64,000 nt of DNA from positions 44,087 to 108,086 of the forward strand of contig MU603962.1 in the NCBI GenBank assembly GCA_025201845.1, written 5' to 3'. The notes under the pieces are model-generated. The model had not been told where the DNA came from, ran no database searches, and saw only the letters and a list, made by a program, of their open reading frames with translations. The stretch is from Martensiomyces pterosporus. Its lineage: Eukaryota; Kickxellomycota; Kickxellomycetes; Kickxellales; Kickxellaceae. Positions 52,324 to 62,064 of the stretch are shown here, piece by piece. Each line of letters begins with the position of its first letter. Within the stretch, counting starts at the first letter, position 1. Both the position numbers and the translations under genes were made by a program.

Positions 52324-55300
52324 ATGGCCAACAACTACAACAGCAGCGGCGCTGGTGGCGGCGGCCGCAGACAGCAGCAGGGCCCCTACGACAACGTCCC
52401 GCCTACCCAGTACCTGGGCAACAACGGCGGTGGCTACAGCGGCCAGCAGCAGCAGCAAGAAAACGACCCTTACGGCGAGGCTGCCTACGACGAGTACGGC
52501 AGACCCGACTCCTTTGATGTGTCCTACTACACCAACCGCGACACGGAGTACACAGACAACATGTACATGGCCAACAGCGGGAACGGCGGAGATCATGGCG
52601 CTGACGGACCCAGCCTGCTGAGCCCCGACGGCCCGATGCCGCAGGGACCCATGATGGGGGATCTGCCCCCGCGCAAGCGCCGCAACGGCAAGCACCGCGA
52701 CTCGGACATGGACTCTGTTAGCGACGGCGCGTTCTCTGTCCGCTCGTCGCTTGTGCGCACCCCTGCCTCGCACGGGTCGAACGACATCGACATCTTTGGT
52801 GCGTACCGTGCCAACCAGACCACCGGGGCTGCTGGCGACGATGGCCGCTACGCGTCGTATGCGCCCTCGACCGAGTCCCTCATCCACATGATCGAGAACA
52901 AGAAGACCTACCGCCCAACGGGCTCGGTCACCTCGTTCTCGCGCAGTGCCTCGTGGGTGTCGAATGGCAACGGCGGCTTCATTGACTTCCAGAACACCGA
53001 CGCGTTCCTCAACGCCGATGTGCCGTACCCCGCCTGGAGCGACCCCAACCAGATCCCCCTGTCCAAGGAGGAGATCGAGGACATCTTCCGCGACCTCACG
53101 GCAAAGCTCGGCTTCCAGCAGGACAACATGCGCAACATGTACGATGCCATGATGACCATGCTCGACTCCCGTGCCTCGCGCATGAGCCCGACCATGGCGC
53201 TGCTAATGCTGCACGCAGACTACATCGGCGGAGACCACGCCAACTACAGGCGGTGGTACTTCTCGGCGCAGCTCGACCACGACACTCCCCCTGTGCGCGA
53301 GCAGATCGACCCCAAGCAGCAGCAGGAGATGCTCGACGAGGAGGGCGACGACCCCAAGAAGGACACGCCTACCGCCTTTGTCGAGAAGTGGAGAGCCCAG
53401 ATGAACTCGATGTCGCAGTACGAGCGCGCCCGCCAGATTGCGCTGTGGATGCTGATTTGGGGCGAGGGTGGCAACATACGCTACACCCCCGAGCTCCTGT
53501 GCTTTATCTTCAAGGTCGCGGAGGACTACGTCAAGTCCCCCGAGGCGCAGCAGCGCGTTGAGCCTGCCCCCGAGGGCGAGTACCTGTGCAACGTCGTTTG
53601 CCCGCTCTACAACTTCCTGCGCGACGAGGGCTACGAGGTCGTCAACGGAAAGTACCTCAAGCGCGAGCGCGACCACGCAAAGACCATCGGCTACGACGAC
53701 GTCAACGAGCTGTTCTGGACGCCCGAGGGTCTGCGGCAGATCAAGTTCGAGGACAAGTCTCTTTTGATGGACCTGGCTCCGCACGAGCGCTGGGCCCGCC
53801 TGAAGGACGTCAGCTGGAAAAAGTCGTTCCGCAAGACGTTCAAGGAGCGCCGCACCATGTGGCACTTCATGACCAACTTTTCGCGCATCTGGGTCATGCA
53901 CATCACTGTGTACTGGTACTACATCATCTACGTGGCTGACTTCCTTTACGACCCCTTCTTTGAGGCGCACAATCCCAATTCGAATATCGGGAGGGAAAAG
54001 CCGGGCGTGATATCTCCCATGCCCAACCAGGACGCCAAGCGCTATACTCTGATGGCTGCTGGTGGTGCTCTAGCTCCCTTCCTCTGCCTGGTCGGAACCA
54101 TCGCCGAGATGTTCTTTGTGCCCTTGAACAAGCCCAACCAGCGTGCCCTGTGGCTGCGTGTTCTTGTGTTTTTCATCATCCTGGCCGCCGATGTTGCCCC
54201 CTCCTTCTGGATTTGGCCTAACGGCGATGACCCCAACTTCGACTGGAGCAACGTCAAGCCTGAACTGTACTACCAGAAGCTCCCGCCCTCGAAAACCGCT
54301 GAGCCGGGCAAGGTCTCCACCTGGAACGCCGCGCGCGCAGTGGCTATCGTGCAGTTCATCTACAGCGTTATCTTCACCATCTTCCTCTCCCTGATGCCGC
54401 CGGCCCTGATGTTCAAGCCGCGCAAGAAGAACCGCAACAGCCGCGGCCTTATCAACCGCACCTTTGCCGGCAACTTCCCTCCGCTCAAGATCGCTGCCCG
54501 CTCGATCTCGCTCTCTCTTTGGGGCGCCATCTTCCTATGCAAGTACATCGAGTCGTACTTCTTCTTGGCTCTTTCGTTCAAGGACCCGTTCCGCTGGCTC
54601 TATGCGTTCCACCTGCTTAACACCAGCGACAAGTGCACGGAAAAGTTCCTGGGGGCCAACCTGTGCGTGAACCAGAACTACATCACCCTGGGCTTTATGC
54701 TCCTCCTTGATCTTGTCCTGTTCTTCCTCGACACCTACCTGTGGTACGTCGTGTGGAACACGATCTTCTCGGTTGGCCGCTCGTTCTACCTCGGCGTCTC
54801 GATCTGGACTCCCTGGCGCAATGTCTTCTCGCGCCTTCCCAAGCGCATCTACGCCAAGACCCTCGCCACGGCCGACATGGAGGTCAAGTACAAGCCCAAG
54901 GTCCTCTGCTCCCAGATCTGGAACGCCATCGTCATCTCGATGTACCGCGAGCACCTGCTCTCTGTTGACCACGTGCAGAAGCTCCTGTACCAGCAGGTCA
55001 CTGGCGACGATGACGGCAAGCGCACGCTGAAGCCCCCTGCATTCTTTGTCTCGCAGGATGACGCGGCGTTCACCCAGGAGTTCTACCCGTCTCACTCGGA
55101 GGCCGAGCGCCGCATCACGTTCTTTGCCCAGTCTCTCTCGTCCGTGCTCCCCGAGCCTGTTCCCGTCGAGAACATGCCCACGTTCACCGTGCTCACCCCG
55201 CACTACTCGGAGAAGATCCTCATGTCGCTGCGCGAGATCATCCGCGAGAGCGACCAGTACACGCGCGTCACTGTGCTTGAGTACCTGAAGGCGCTTCACT

Positions 55301-58203
55301 CCGACGAGTGGGACAACTTTGTCAAGGACACCAAGATCCTGGCTGAGGAAAACTCGACCAACTTTGGACAGGCCTCTGCCTACGGACAGGCGTTCGCACA
55401 GGACGCCGACAAGAGCGAGGCAAAGACCAAGACCGACGACCTTCCCTTCTACACCATCGGCTTCAAGAGCGCTGCGCCAGAGTTCACGCTGCGCACTCGC
55501 ATCTGGGCGTCGCTTCGCTCGCAGACGCTCTACCGCACCATCTCTGGCTTCATGAACTACGCCAAGGCGATCAAGCTCCTGTACCGCGTCGAGAACCCCG
55601 AGATGGTCCACCTGTTTGGCGGCAACGGCAGCGAGCGCCTTGAGGAGGAGCTCGAGCGCATGGCCCGCCGCAAGTTCAAGTTTGTTGTTGCGATGCAGCG
55701 GTTCCTCAAGTTCAACAAAGACGAGCGCGAGGCCTCGGACTTCCTCCTGCGCACATACCCCGACCTGCAGATCGCGTACCTCGAGGAGGTGCCTGCCACC
55801 GAGGAGGGCGAGCTCCCCCGCATCTACTCCTGCCTGATCGATGGGCACTCCGAGGTTGGCACCGACGGTCGCCGCAAGCCGTACTACCGCATCCAGCTGC
55901 CCGGAAACCCCATTCTGGGCGACGGAAAGTCCGACAACCAGAACCACGCCATTGTGTTCACCCGCGGCGAGTACCTGCAGCTTATCGATGCCAACCAGGA
56001 CAACTACCTCGAGGAGTGCATCAAGATCCGCAACATCCTTGGAGAGTTTGAGGAGTACAACCCGCCTACTGTGTCGCCGTACTCGCCCGCTGCGGAGCCC
56101 CAGCCCACCCCTGTCGCCATTGTCGGTGCACGCGAGTTTATTTTCTCGGAGAACGTTGGTATTCTTGGTGATGTCGCTGCCGGCAAGGAGGCCACGTTCG
56201 GCACGCTCACTCAGCGCATCATGGCTGAGATTGGCGCGCGTCTGCACTACGGCCACCCTGACTTTGTCAACTTCATCTACATGACTACCCGCGGTGGCAT
56301 CTCGAAGGCGCAAAAGGGTCTTCACCTCAACGAGGATATCTACGCCGGTATGAACTCGTTCACCCGCGGTGGCCGCATCAAGCACACGGAGTACTTCCAG
56401 TGCGGCAAGGGCCGTGATCTCGGATTCTGCTCGACGCTCAACTTCATCACCAAGATTGGAACTGGTATGGGCGAGCAGATGCTCTCTCGCGAGTACTACT
56501 GGCTCGGCACCCAGCTCCCCCTCGACCGCTTCCTGACGTTCTTCTACGCGCACCCCGGATTCCACATCAACAACATCATGATTATGTCGTCGGTCCAGCT
56601 GTTCATGATCTGCATCATGTTCATTGCCGCCATGAACGCTACCGTAAAGACCTGCGTGGGCAATATTGACATGACCAACCCAAATTATGCTAAGGACCTG
56701 AAACCCACTGGCTGCTTCCTCATCAAGCCTATTGGTGACTGGATCAACCGCACCACGCTGGCTATTCTGCTTGTGCTTCTCATCGCCTTCCTGCCCCTCT
56801 TCCTGCAGATGCTGACTGAGCAAGGCTTTGGACGCGCCATCTCGCGCCTTGGAAAGCAGTTCCTCTCGCTGTCGCCGCTCTACGAGGTGCAGGTCACGCA
56901 GGTGTACTTCAACTCGCTGATGACTAACATGGCCTACGGCGGCGCGCGCTACATCGGCACTGGCCGTGGCTTTGCGACCTCGCGCCTGTCGTTCTCGACC
57001 CTGTTCTCGCGGTTCTCTGACTCGTCGATCTACTTTGGCATGCGCCTGATGATGCTCCTGACGTTCTTCTCGGCGGCGTTCTGGAAGTGGCCGATCCTGT
57101 ACTTCTGGATTTCGATTGCTGCGATGCTGATCACGCCGTTCCTCTACAACCCCCACCAGTTCGTAATGACCGACTTTATCCTCGACTACCGCGACTGGCT
57201 CCGCTGGCTGGGTGCGGGCAACAGCTCTGCCAACCCGAACTCGTGGATTGCCCACTGCCGCCTCACACGCATCCGAATCACCGGCTACAAGCGCAAGCGC
57301 CTCGGCGAGCGCACGCCCACGACCGGATTCATCTCGCGTGCACACAAGGCCAACATCTTCTTCACCGAGATCCTCCTGCCGATCATCATGGCGGTCACCA
57401 TGCTTGTCAGCTACACGTTTATGCACAGCATTACGAATGTGGCCGAGCAAGCGAAGAACGGCGAGGAGAACTCGATACTCATCCGTGCCCTCATCATCTC
57501 GGTGGCGCCGATCATCATCAACCTTGTGATTACGATCGCGTTCTTCTTCGTGTCGATTGGTCTTGGCCCTTGCTGCGCGATGTGCCTGCCTCAGTTCGGC
57601 AAGGTCATTGCTGGCATTGTGCACACCATTGCGGTGGTCGTCTATGTTGCGATCTTCCTGCTGCTGTGGGTTGTCGAGAACTGGGCACTTTCGCCAACAA
57701 TCATGGGCATTATCTGCCAGGTGTTTGTTGAGCGCGCGATCTTTGCCATCCTTCAGCACCTGCTGCTGTCGCGTGAGTTTGGCGAGGACGAGACCAACGT
57801 TGCGTGGTGGACTGGGCGGTGGTACGGAAAGGGCATGGGCGGCTGGGCATTCACGCTCACGATGCGCGAGTGGCTGTGCAAGGTCATCGAGTGCTCGGTG
57901 TTTGCTGCCGACGTGTTCACCGGCCACCTTATCCTGTTCTTCCTCTCAATCTTCACGCTGATTCCCTGGGTCGACAAGTGGCACTCGGCGATGCTCTTCT
58001 GGCTGCGTCCCTCGCGCCAGATCCGCCCGCCAATCTACTCGCTCAAGCAGCGCAAGCAGCGCCGCCGCTCGGCCATCCTCTACGGCATTCTGTTCGTCCT
58101 GTTCTTCGTCATCTTCCTGGCGATCATCATCCTGCCCCAGGTCCTCAAGCCCGGCTTCAGCCTTCCCGACAGCATCCAGAAGTATCTCGACGGACGGTTC
58201 TAA
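52324..58203 (+). CDS. FKS1: 1,3-beta-D-glucan synthase catalytic subunit (GT48)
   Basis: The protein has 1,959 residues with no intron. Residues 1-170 are Gly/Gln/Asn-rich and disordered. The FKS1 N-terminal domain spans about 225-480 (ARQIALWMLIWGEGGNIRY). A first membrane block covers about 515-860, a cytosolic catalytic region about 870-1420 (PTFTVLTPHYSEKILMSLRE; HPDFVNFIYMTTRGGISKAQ; IKHTEYFQCGKGRDLGF; IGTGMGEQMLSREYYW), and a second membrane block about 1425-1945. It uses UDP-glucose to make and extrude wall beta-1,3-glucan, regulated by Rho1. Echinocandin hot spot 1 reads FLALSFKDP (747-755) and hot spot 2 DWINRTTL (1472-1479). The length fits yeast Fks1 (1,876) with a longer N-terminus. 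An unspliced 1,130-codon antisense frame across it is a codon-bias artefact. Confidence 0.97.
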   Translation: MANNYNSSGAGGGGRRQQQGPYDNVPPTQYLGNNGGGYSGQQQQQENDPYGEAAYDEYGRPDSFDVSYYTNRDTEYTDNMYMANSGNGGDHGADGPSLLSPDGPMPQGPMMGDLPPRKRRNGKHRDSDMDSVSDGAFSVRSSLVRTPASHGSNDIDIFGAYRANQTTGAAGDDGRYASYAPSTESLIHMIENKKTYRPTGSVTSFSRSASWVSNGNGGFIDFQNTDAFLNADVPYPAWSDPNQIPLSKEEIEDIFRDLTAKLGFQQDNMRNMYDAMMTMLDSRASRMSPTMALLMLHADYIGGDHANYRRWYFSAQLDHDTPPVREQIDPKQQQEMLDEEGDDPKKDTPTAFVEKWRAQMNSMSQYERARQIALWMLIWGEGGNIRYTPELLCFIFKVAEDYVKSPEAQQRVEPAPEGEYLCNVVCPLYNFLRDEGYEVVNGKYLKRERDHAKTIGYDDVNELFWTPEGLRQIKFEDKSLLMDLAPHERWARLKDVSWKKSFRKTFKERRTMWHFMTNFSRIWVMHITVYWYYIIYVADFLYDPFFEAHNPNSNIGREKPGVISPMPNQDAKRYTLMAAGGALAPFLCLVGTIAEMFFVPLNKPNQRALWLRVLVFFIILAADVAPSFWIWPNGDDPNFDWSNVKPELYYQKLPPSKTAEPGKVSTWNAARAVAIVQFIYSVIFTIFLSLMPPALMFKPRKKNRNSRGLINRTFAGNFPPLKIAARSISLSLWGAIFLCKYIESYFFLALSFKDPFRWLYAFHLLNTSDKCTEKFLGANLCVNQNYITLGFMLLLDLVLFFLDTYLWYVVWNTIFSVGRSFYLGVSIWTPWRNVFSRLPKRIYAKTLATADMEVKYKPKVLCSQIWNAIVISMYREHLLSVDHVQKLLYQQVTGDDDGKRTLKPPAFFVSQDDAAFTQEFYPSHSEAERRITFFAQSLSSVLPEPVPVENMPTFTVLTPHYSEKILMSLREIIRESDQYTRVTVLEYLKALHSDEWDNFVKDTKILAEENSTNFGQASAYGQAFAQDADKSEAKTKTDDLPFYTIGFKSAAPEFTLRTRIWASLRSQTLYRTISGFMNYAKAIKLLYRVENPEMVHLFGGNGSERLEEELERMARRKFKFVVAMQRFLKFNKDEREASDFLLRTYPDLQIAYLEEVPATEEGELPRIYSCLIDGHSEVGTDGRRKPYYRIQLPGNPILGDGKSDNQNHAIVFTRGEYLQLIDANQDNYLEECIKIRNILGEFEEYNPPTVSPYSPAAEPQPTPVAIVGAREFIFSENVGILGDVAAGKEATFGTLTQRIMAEIGARLHYGHPDFVNFIYMTTRGGISKAQKGLHLNEDIYAGMNSFTRGGRIKHTEYFQCGKGRDLGFCSTLNFITKIGTGMGEQMLSREYYWLGTQLPLDRFLTFFYAHPGFHINNIMIMSSVQLFMICIMFIAAMNATVKTCVGNIDMTNPNYAKDLKPTGCFLIKPIGDWINRTTLAILLVLLIAFLPLFLQMLTEQGFGRAISRLGKQFLSLSPLYEVQVTQVYFNSLMTNMAYGGARYIGTGRGFATSRLSFSTLFSRFSDSSIYFGMRLMMLLTFFSAAFWKWPILYFWISIAAMLITPFLYNPHQFVMTDFILDYRDWLRWLGAGNSSANPNSWIAHCRLTRIRITGYKRKRLGERTPTTGFISRAHKANIFFTEILLPIIMAVTMLVSYTFMHSITNVAEQAKNGEENSILIRALIISVAPIIINLVITIAFFFVSIGLGPCCAMCLPQFGKVIAGIVHTIAVVVYVAIFLLLWVVENWALSPTIMGIICQVFVERAIFAILQHLLLSREFGEDETNVAWWTGRWYGKGMGGWAFTLTMREWLCKVIECSVFAADVFTGHLILFFLSIFTLIPWVDKWHSAMLFWLRPSRQIRPPIYSLKQRKQRRRSAILYGILFVLFFVIFLAIIILPQVLKPGFSLPDSIQKYLDGRF

Positions 58204-58908
58204 GTAGCAAGACAGCCGTCCTGCTGCCTGCGCATGCGACGCACATCCAGCGCCTGTGTCTTTGTGTAATCTAAGTTGGCCTGGGTGTGCTGCAGTGCGT
58301 GCCCTTGCTTTTTCGTTTCAGCATTACGAATTGTTTTTTGTTGTCTTCCTACTCTGCCGTTTCTCTTTCCAGCCTCGGTTCCCTTTTATGTTTCCTGTCT
58401 TTACTACATTATAGTCACCTCTTATCCTTTTCTGATTCTCAATAACGCCATCAAAACCACTCGCAGCAGGATGCAGCGATCAGTGCAGGACCACTCAGCA
58501 GCATCGCACGCAACGCCTGCAAGCGCCTGATTGCCCCTCTTATCCTTTTCTGCCTTTTCTGATTCTCAATAACGCCATCAAAACCACTCGCAGCAGGATG
58601 CAGCGATCAGTGCAGGACCACTCAGCAGCATCGCACGCAAGGCCTGCAAGCACATTGCAGCCGTGCCCGGCAGCCGCCGCTTCGCATTTGCATGCCAAAA
58701 GCGGGCCTTTGTGACCCTTGTTTTGGTTTGTCTGGTTTTTCTTCCGTCCCCTTCCAGGATAATCAGCGTGCCGCCCGCCCTGCCAGCCTTGTTTGCTATT
58801 TTATCTTCCCTGCTCTTTTTGGCTCCAGCTGCAAGTAGTGCCCGTTCACGATACTCCTTCGCCGCCGCTTGTTTTATTTCAAATTGCCTGCAGTTCGACT
58901 AGCAAGAG
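58204..58908. other. Intergenic region FKS1 to ERG9
   Basis: This 705-bp stretch contains the FKS1 3' region, a 99-bp direct repeat (listed separately) and a pyrimidine-rich ERG9 leader from about 58720. No gene was seen. Confidence 0.6.
58426..58651 (+). repeat. 99-bp near-tandem direct repeat
   Basis: Bases 58426-58524 recur at 58553-58651 with one substitution (C58514 versus G58641) after a 28-bp spacer. The spacer itself contains another CTCTTATCCTTTTCTG, copied from just before the first repeat. It is non-coding, 3' of FKS1. Confidence 0.9.
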
Positions 58909-60639
58909 ATGGCCTTTATAGATTGGGTTCTCCACCCGACGGAGCTCTGGGCGGCCTTTTGGTATGTCATGAAGCATGCGCCGCCGGACGAGAAGACAGT
59001 GCAGCTGCAGGTTTCGGGGGAAATGAAGCGCTGCTACGACTTTTTGGAGATGACCTCGCGCTCGTTCGCGGCAGTAATTCAGGAGCTGAATCCAAAGCTG
59101 CGTGATGGAATCTGCCTGTTCTACCTGGTTCTCCGTGGCCTGGACACCATCGGTAAGTCCGCTCTTGTTGCCTCCTGGCTCGCTGGTTTGCTCTGGTGCA
59201 GCAGGACGGCATCCTCTGTAAAGGGCCTCTGTGCTGTGATCTGCGCTGCCTTATGTGCTGCTGTGTGCTGCCATGCAGTGCGTGTGTATTAAAGGACCGT
59301 CTGGGAGATCTGCGCTGCCTTATGTGCTGCTGTGTGCTGCCATGCAGTGCGTGTGTATTAAAGGACCGTCTGGGATAGATAGCGCACTTGGCTGTCTAGC
59401 CCGTCTCTAGCATGCACCAGCCCGGCTCTCTTTATCCAGCCAATATGCGTCTGTGTAAGCCGCCTCTCGCTTCCAAGTGGCTCGCCCAGCTGCCCAGTAC
59501 TAACCCGTGCACCACACAACGCCTCTTTTTTTTTTTTGCTCTGCTGCTGGAACACAAAAATGTCTGCCTCTCCTCTCTCCTTGGCGCGCTGCGAATCAAC
59601 AATCGAATTGACGCTGTATGGCGCTTTCGGGATGGCTGGTTGGATTGTAGAGGACGACATGACAATCCCCGGGGCCAGGAAGCGCCATTTGCTGGAGACA
59701 TTCCACGAGCTGATCTACCAGAAGGGATGGAAGTTTGAGGACTCGGGACCCGACGAGAAGGACGCCATCTTGCTTGTGGAGTTCGATGTTGTCATCAACG
59801 AGTTCCTGCGGCTGCCCACGGAGTACCAGGTGGTGATTGCAGACATCACGAAGAGGATGGGCGAGGGCATGTCGGAGTTTTCGCGCCGCAAGGTGGTTAC
59901 TTTGGAGGACTATGACCTGTACTGCCACTACGTGGCTGGCCTTGTCGGCCACGGACTGAGCAGGCTGTTTGCAGCGTCTGGGCTGGAGGACGCGTCGGTT
60001 GGCGAGAAGCTCGAGCTGGCCAACTCGATGGGTCTCTTTTTGCAGCGGACCAACATTACACGCGACATCAACGAGGACGTCCTCGATGGCAGGTGCTTCT
60101 GGCCCGAGGCGATTTGGAAAAAGCACGCGAGTAGCACCGAGGAGCTGATTGCAAGGCAGAACAGGGAGAAGGGACTGGAGGCGCTGAATGAGATGTGCAT
60201 CAACGCCCTGTCGCTTATCCCGGATGTAATGGAGTATCTGGCGCAGATCAAGGAGCCGTCGGTGTTCAAGTTCTGCGCCATCCCCGAGGTCATGGCTATT
60301 GCCACCTTGGTGGCCTGCTACGATAACACGAAGGTGCTTGACGGCAACGTGAAGATCCGCAAGGGCGAGGCGCTAAAGCTCATCTCGCGATCGACCGATA
60401 TCAACAGCGTCAGGCGCATCTTCTACACGTACATAGTCAAGCTGGAGAAGAAGAACCGTGTCGGAGACCCACTGTACAGCGAGGTGCGCAAGATCGTGGA
60501 CAGGACTAAGAAGGATATCGCGGGGCAGCTGAATGGCCGTGTGCCCGTGGACTTCACCAAGGAGTACCTGATTATCGGGCTGTTTGTCATTACTTTGGCC
60601 CTCTTCTTCTACAGCTACCCGCGCAGCGACAGAGTCTGA
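58909..60639 (+). CDS. ERG9: Squalene synthase (farnesyl-diphosphate farnesyltransferase), two exons
   Basis: Exon 1 is 58909..59152 and exon 2 is 59651..60639. The 498-bp intron (ATCG|GTAAGT, TTGTAG) has phase 1 and cuts the first aspartate motif. The spliced protein has 410 residues. Joining restores LRGLDTIEDDM, with DTIED at 79-83, and the second motif is RDINED at 219-224 ([18 protein letters not shown]); both bind Mg-diphosphate. Other family blocks are [19 protein letters not shown] and [21 protein letters not shown]-terminal hydrophobic helix ([18 protein letters not shown]) anchors it in the ER membrane. It joins two farnesyl diphosphates through presqualene diphosphate to squalene, the first committed step toward ergosterol. 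The intron carries a 69-bp tandem duplication. Confidence 0.97.
59238..59375 (+). repeat. Perfect 69-bp tandem duplication inside the ERG9 intron
   Basis: Bases 59238-59306 are repeated exactly at 59307-59375. The unit starts GATCTGCGCTGCC and ends CCGTCTGGGA. It lies wholly within the intron, so the encoded enzyme is unaffected. Confidence 0.92.
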
Positions 60640-61257
60640 GCTGGCCGTTGGACGTCTGAGCCAAGGGGATGCTTGCAGGGGTCTGCGTTCGGTGCCTCGT
60701 TTCCACTTTTTCGTTTCTCAGCTCTCCTTTCTTTCTAAACCTGCCTACAAATAAAACGGATATTTCTCTCTTGCTGCAGCTGTCGCTTGGACACGCTGGC
60801 TTGCGAACTGCCATGCTCGATGCATGCCGGAGCCGCTGTGCAGGCGCAGCTCCAGGTCACGCCTCGTCGGGTGTCTTTCATTCCATTCACACCCACTCCC
60901 GCTATCCCTGTAGCAGCATCATGCCACCGCTACATTGTTGGCCATGCTAAGGACAAGGCAATTTTCACGCCAATAGAAAGAAGCAGCCGGGAGGGGACTG
61001 GAGATGGCCTGGATGGTCATCCCACTCTCGCTGACTCACAAGTGCTCGAGAGCGTCTGCTGTCACCGCTCAACAACAGCTGCTCGCCCACGCCTCCCCCC
61101 TCTCTTTCTTTCCCCTTTATCCTCTTGCAAGCATGCACCATCTCAGCGCCATTTAGCCTGCTCTTATTCTCTAGATAATCGGAACAGGCACACTTTATTC
61201 GGAGCGCGCTCCTCTTCTTAATACCGTACTGTACAATAGTAGCACTAATAACCGCCA
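60640..61257. other. Intergenic region ERG9 to phosphoribosyltransferase gene
   Basis: These 618 bp contain the ERG9 3' end and the promoter of the next gene. Frames here are short and lack motifs; no gene is supported. Confidence 0.55.
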
Positions 61258-62064
61258 ATGGTGAGCCTGAGCCCGCACAGTGGGCAGGACGATGGTGGCT
61301 GGCAGACACACAGCCCGCCCAGAGTAGAGCGGGCGCGGACAGAGCAAATGGCGTTGCGCAGCCGAGCTCTCTTTGATGACCGGATTCACGCTGGCCAGCA
61401 GCTGGCTCACAACCTGGGAGGCTACCACGGGGACCCAAATGTGGTGGTGCTTTCCGTGAGCCGCGGGGGTGCAGTGGTAGGGTCGGTGATAGCACAGGCA
61501 CTGGGGGCCGGAGTGCCGCACCTATACTACATGGTGAAGCCAATCCCGTGTCCTGGGATGCCGCGGCTCTCTCTGGGTAGTGTGGCGGGTGACGGGAGCG
61601 TGCGCATCGACAATGCGGTGGCTCGGAGTGTTGGTGTGATGAGTCAGAGCGACGACCCGGCGTCGTCGGACGAGCTGATGTGTGCGATTGAGGGCATCGA
61701 CGCGCAGCTCAATGCCGAGCAGGATTCGTTCCATTTGCCAGCGCCTACAAGAGAGCTTCTTGCTGGCAGAACGCTGGTGGTGGTGGACGATGGCATTGAG
61801 GCGGGGGATACGATGCGCGAGGCCATTATGCATCTGAGACATTGCTACAGAGCGAACAGGATTGTGGTCGCCGTGCCGGTTTGTCTGGCCGATTTGAAGA
61901 AGCAGCTGCAGAGACATGTGGAGAGCGTCGTGGATATTGTGTCGCCGCTGTTCGTCGGGTCCATCGCGAGGTGGTATGCCCTGGGCGTGACGGCGTCGGA
62001 GGCTGAGCGCGGGCTGCTGGACAGGATGTTTGCGGGCGACGGCAGCGGGTTTGACCTCGAGTAG
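61258..62064 (+). CDS. Predicted phosphoribosyltransferase of bacterial type (COG1926-like)
   Basis: The protein has 268 residues from ATG 61258; a second in-frame ATG at 61348 (residue 31, MALRSRALFDDRIHAGQQLA) is nearer the usual family start. It shows the type I PRTase fold: VVVLSVSRGGAVVGSVIAQA, MVKPIPCPGMP, LSLGSVAGDGSVRIDN, and the PRPP-binding loop TLVVVDDGIEAGDTM (172-186). The order FDDR-AG-LA, SRGG, SVAGDG, DDG matches the small bacterial and archaeal family annotated as predicted phosphoribosyltransferase, not OPRT, HGPRT or APRT. The loop has Ala182 where a Thr or Ser normally contacts the 5-phosphate. The substrate is unknown. Presence in a fungus suggests horizontal acquisition (inference). 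Intronless. Confidence 0.8.
   Translation: MVSLSPHSGQDDGGWQTHSPPRVERARTEQMALRSRALFDDRIHAGQQLAHNLGGYHGDPNVVVLSVSRGGAVVGSVIAQALGAGVPHLYYMVKPIPCPGMPRLSLGSVAGDGSVRIDNAVARSVGVMSQSDDPASSDELMCAIEGIDAQLNAEQDSFHLPAPTRELLAGRTLVVVDDGIEAGDTMREAIMHLRHCYRANRIVVAVPVCLADLKKQLQRHVESVVDIVSPLFVGSIARWYALGVTASEAERGLLDRMFAGDGSGFDLE

Noticed and set aside
54535..57927. 1,130-codon antisense frame opposite FKS1
   Set aside because: Long antisense frames arise from strongly GC-biased third positions in a highly expressed gene. The sequence is Arg/Asp/Leu/Val-rich with no recognisable fold, and FKS1 explains the DNA fully.
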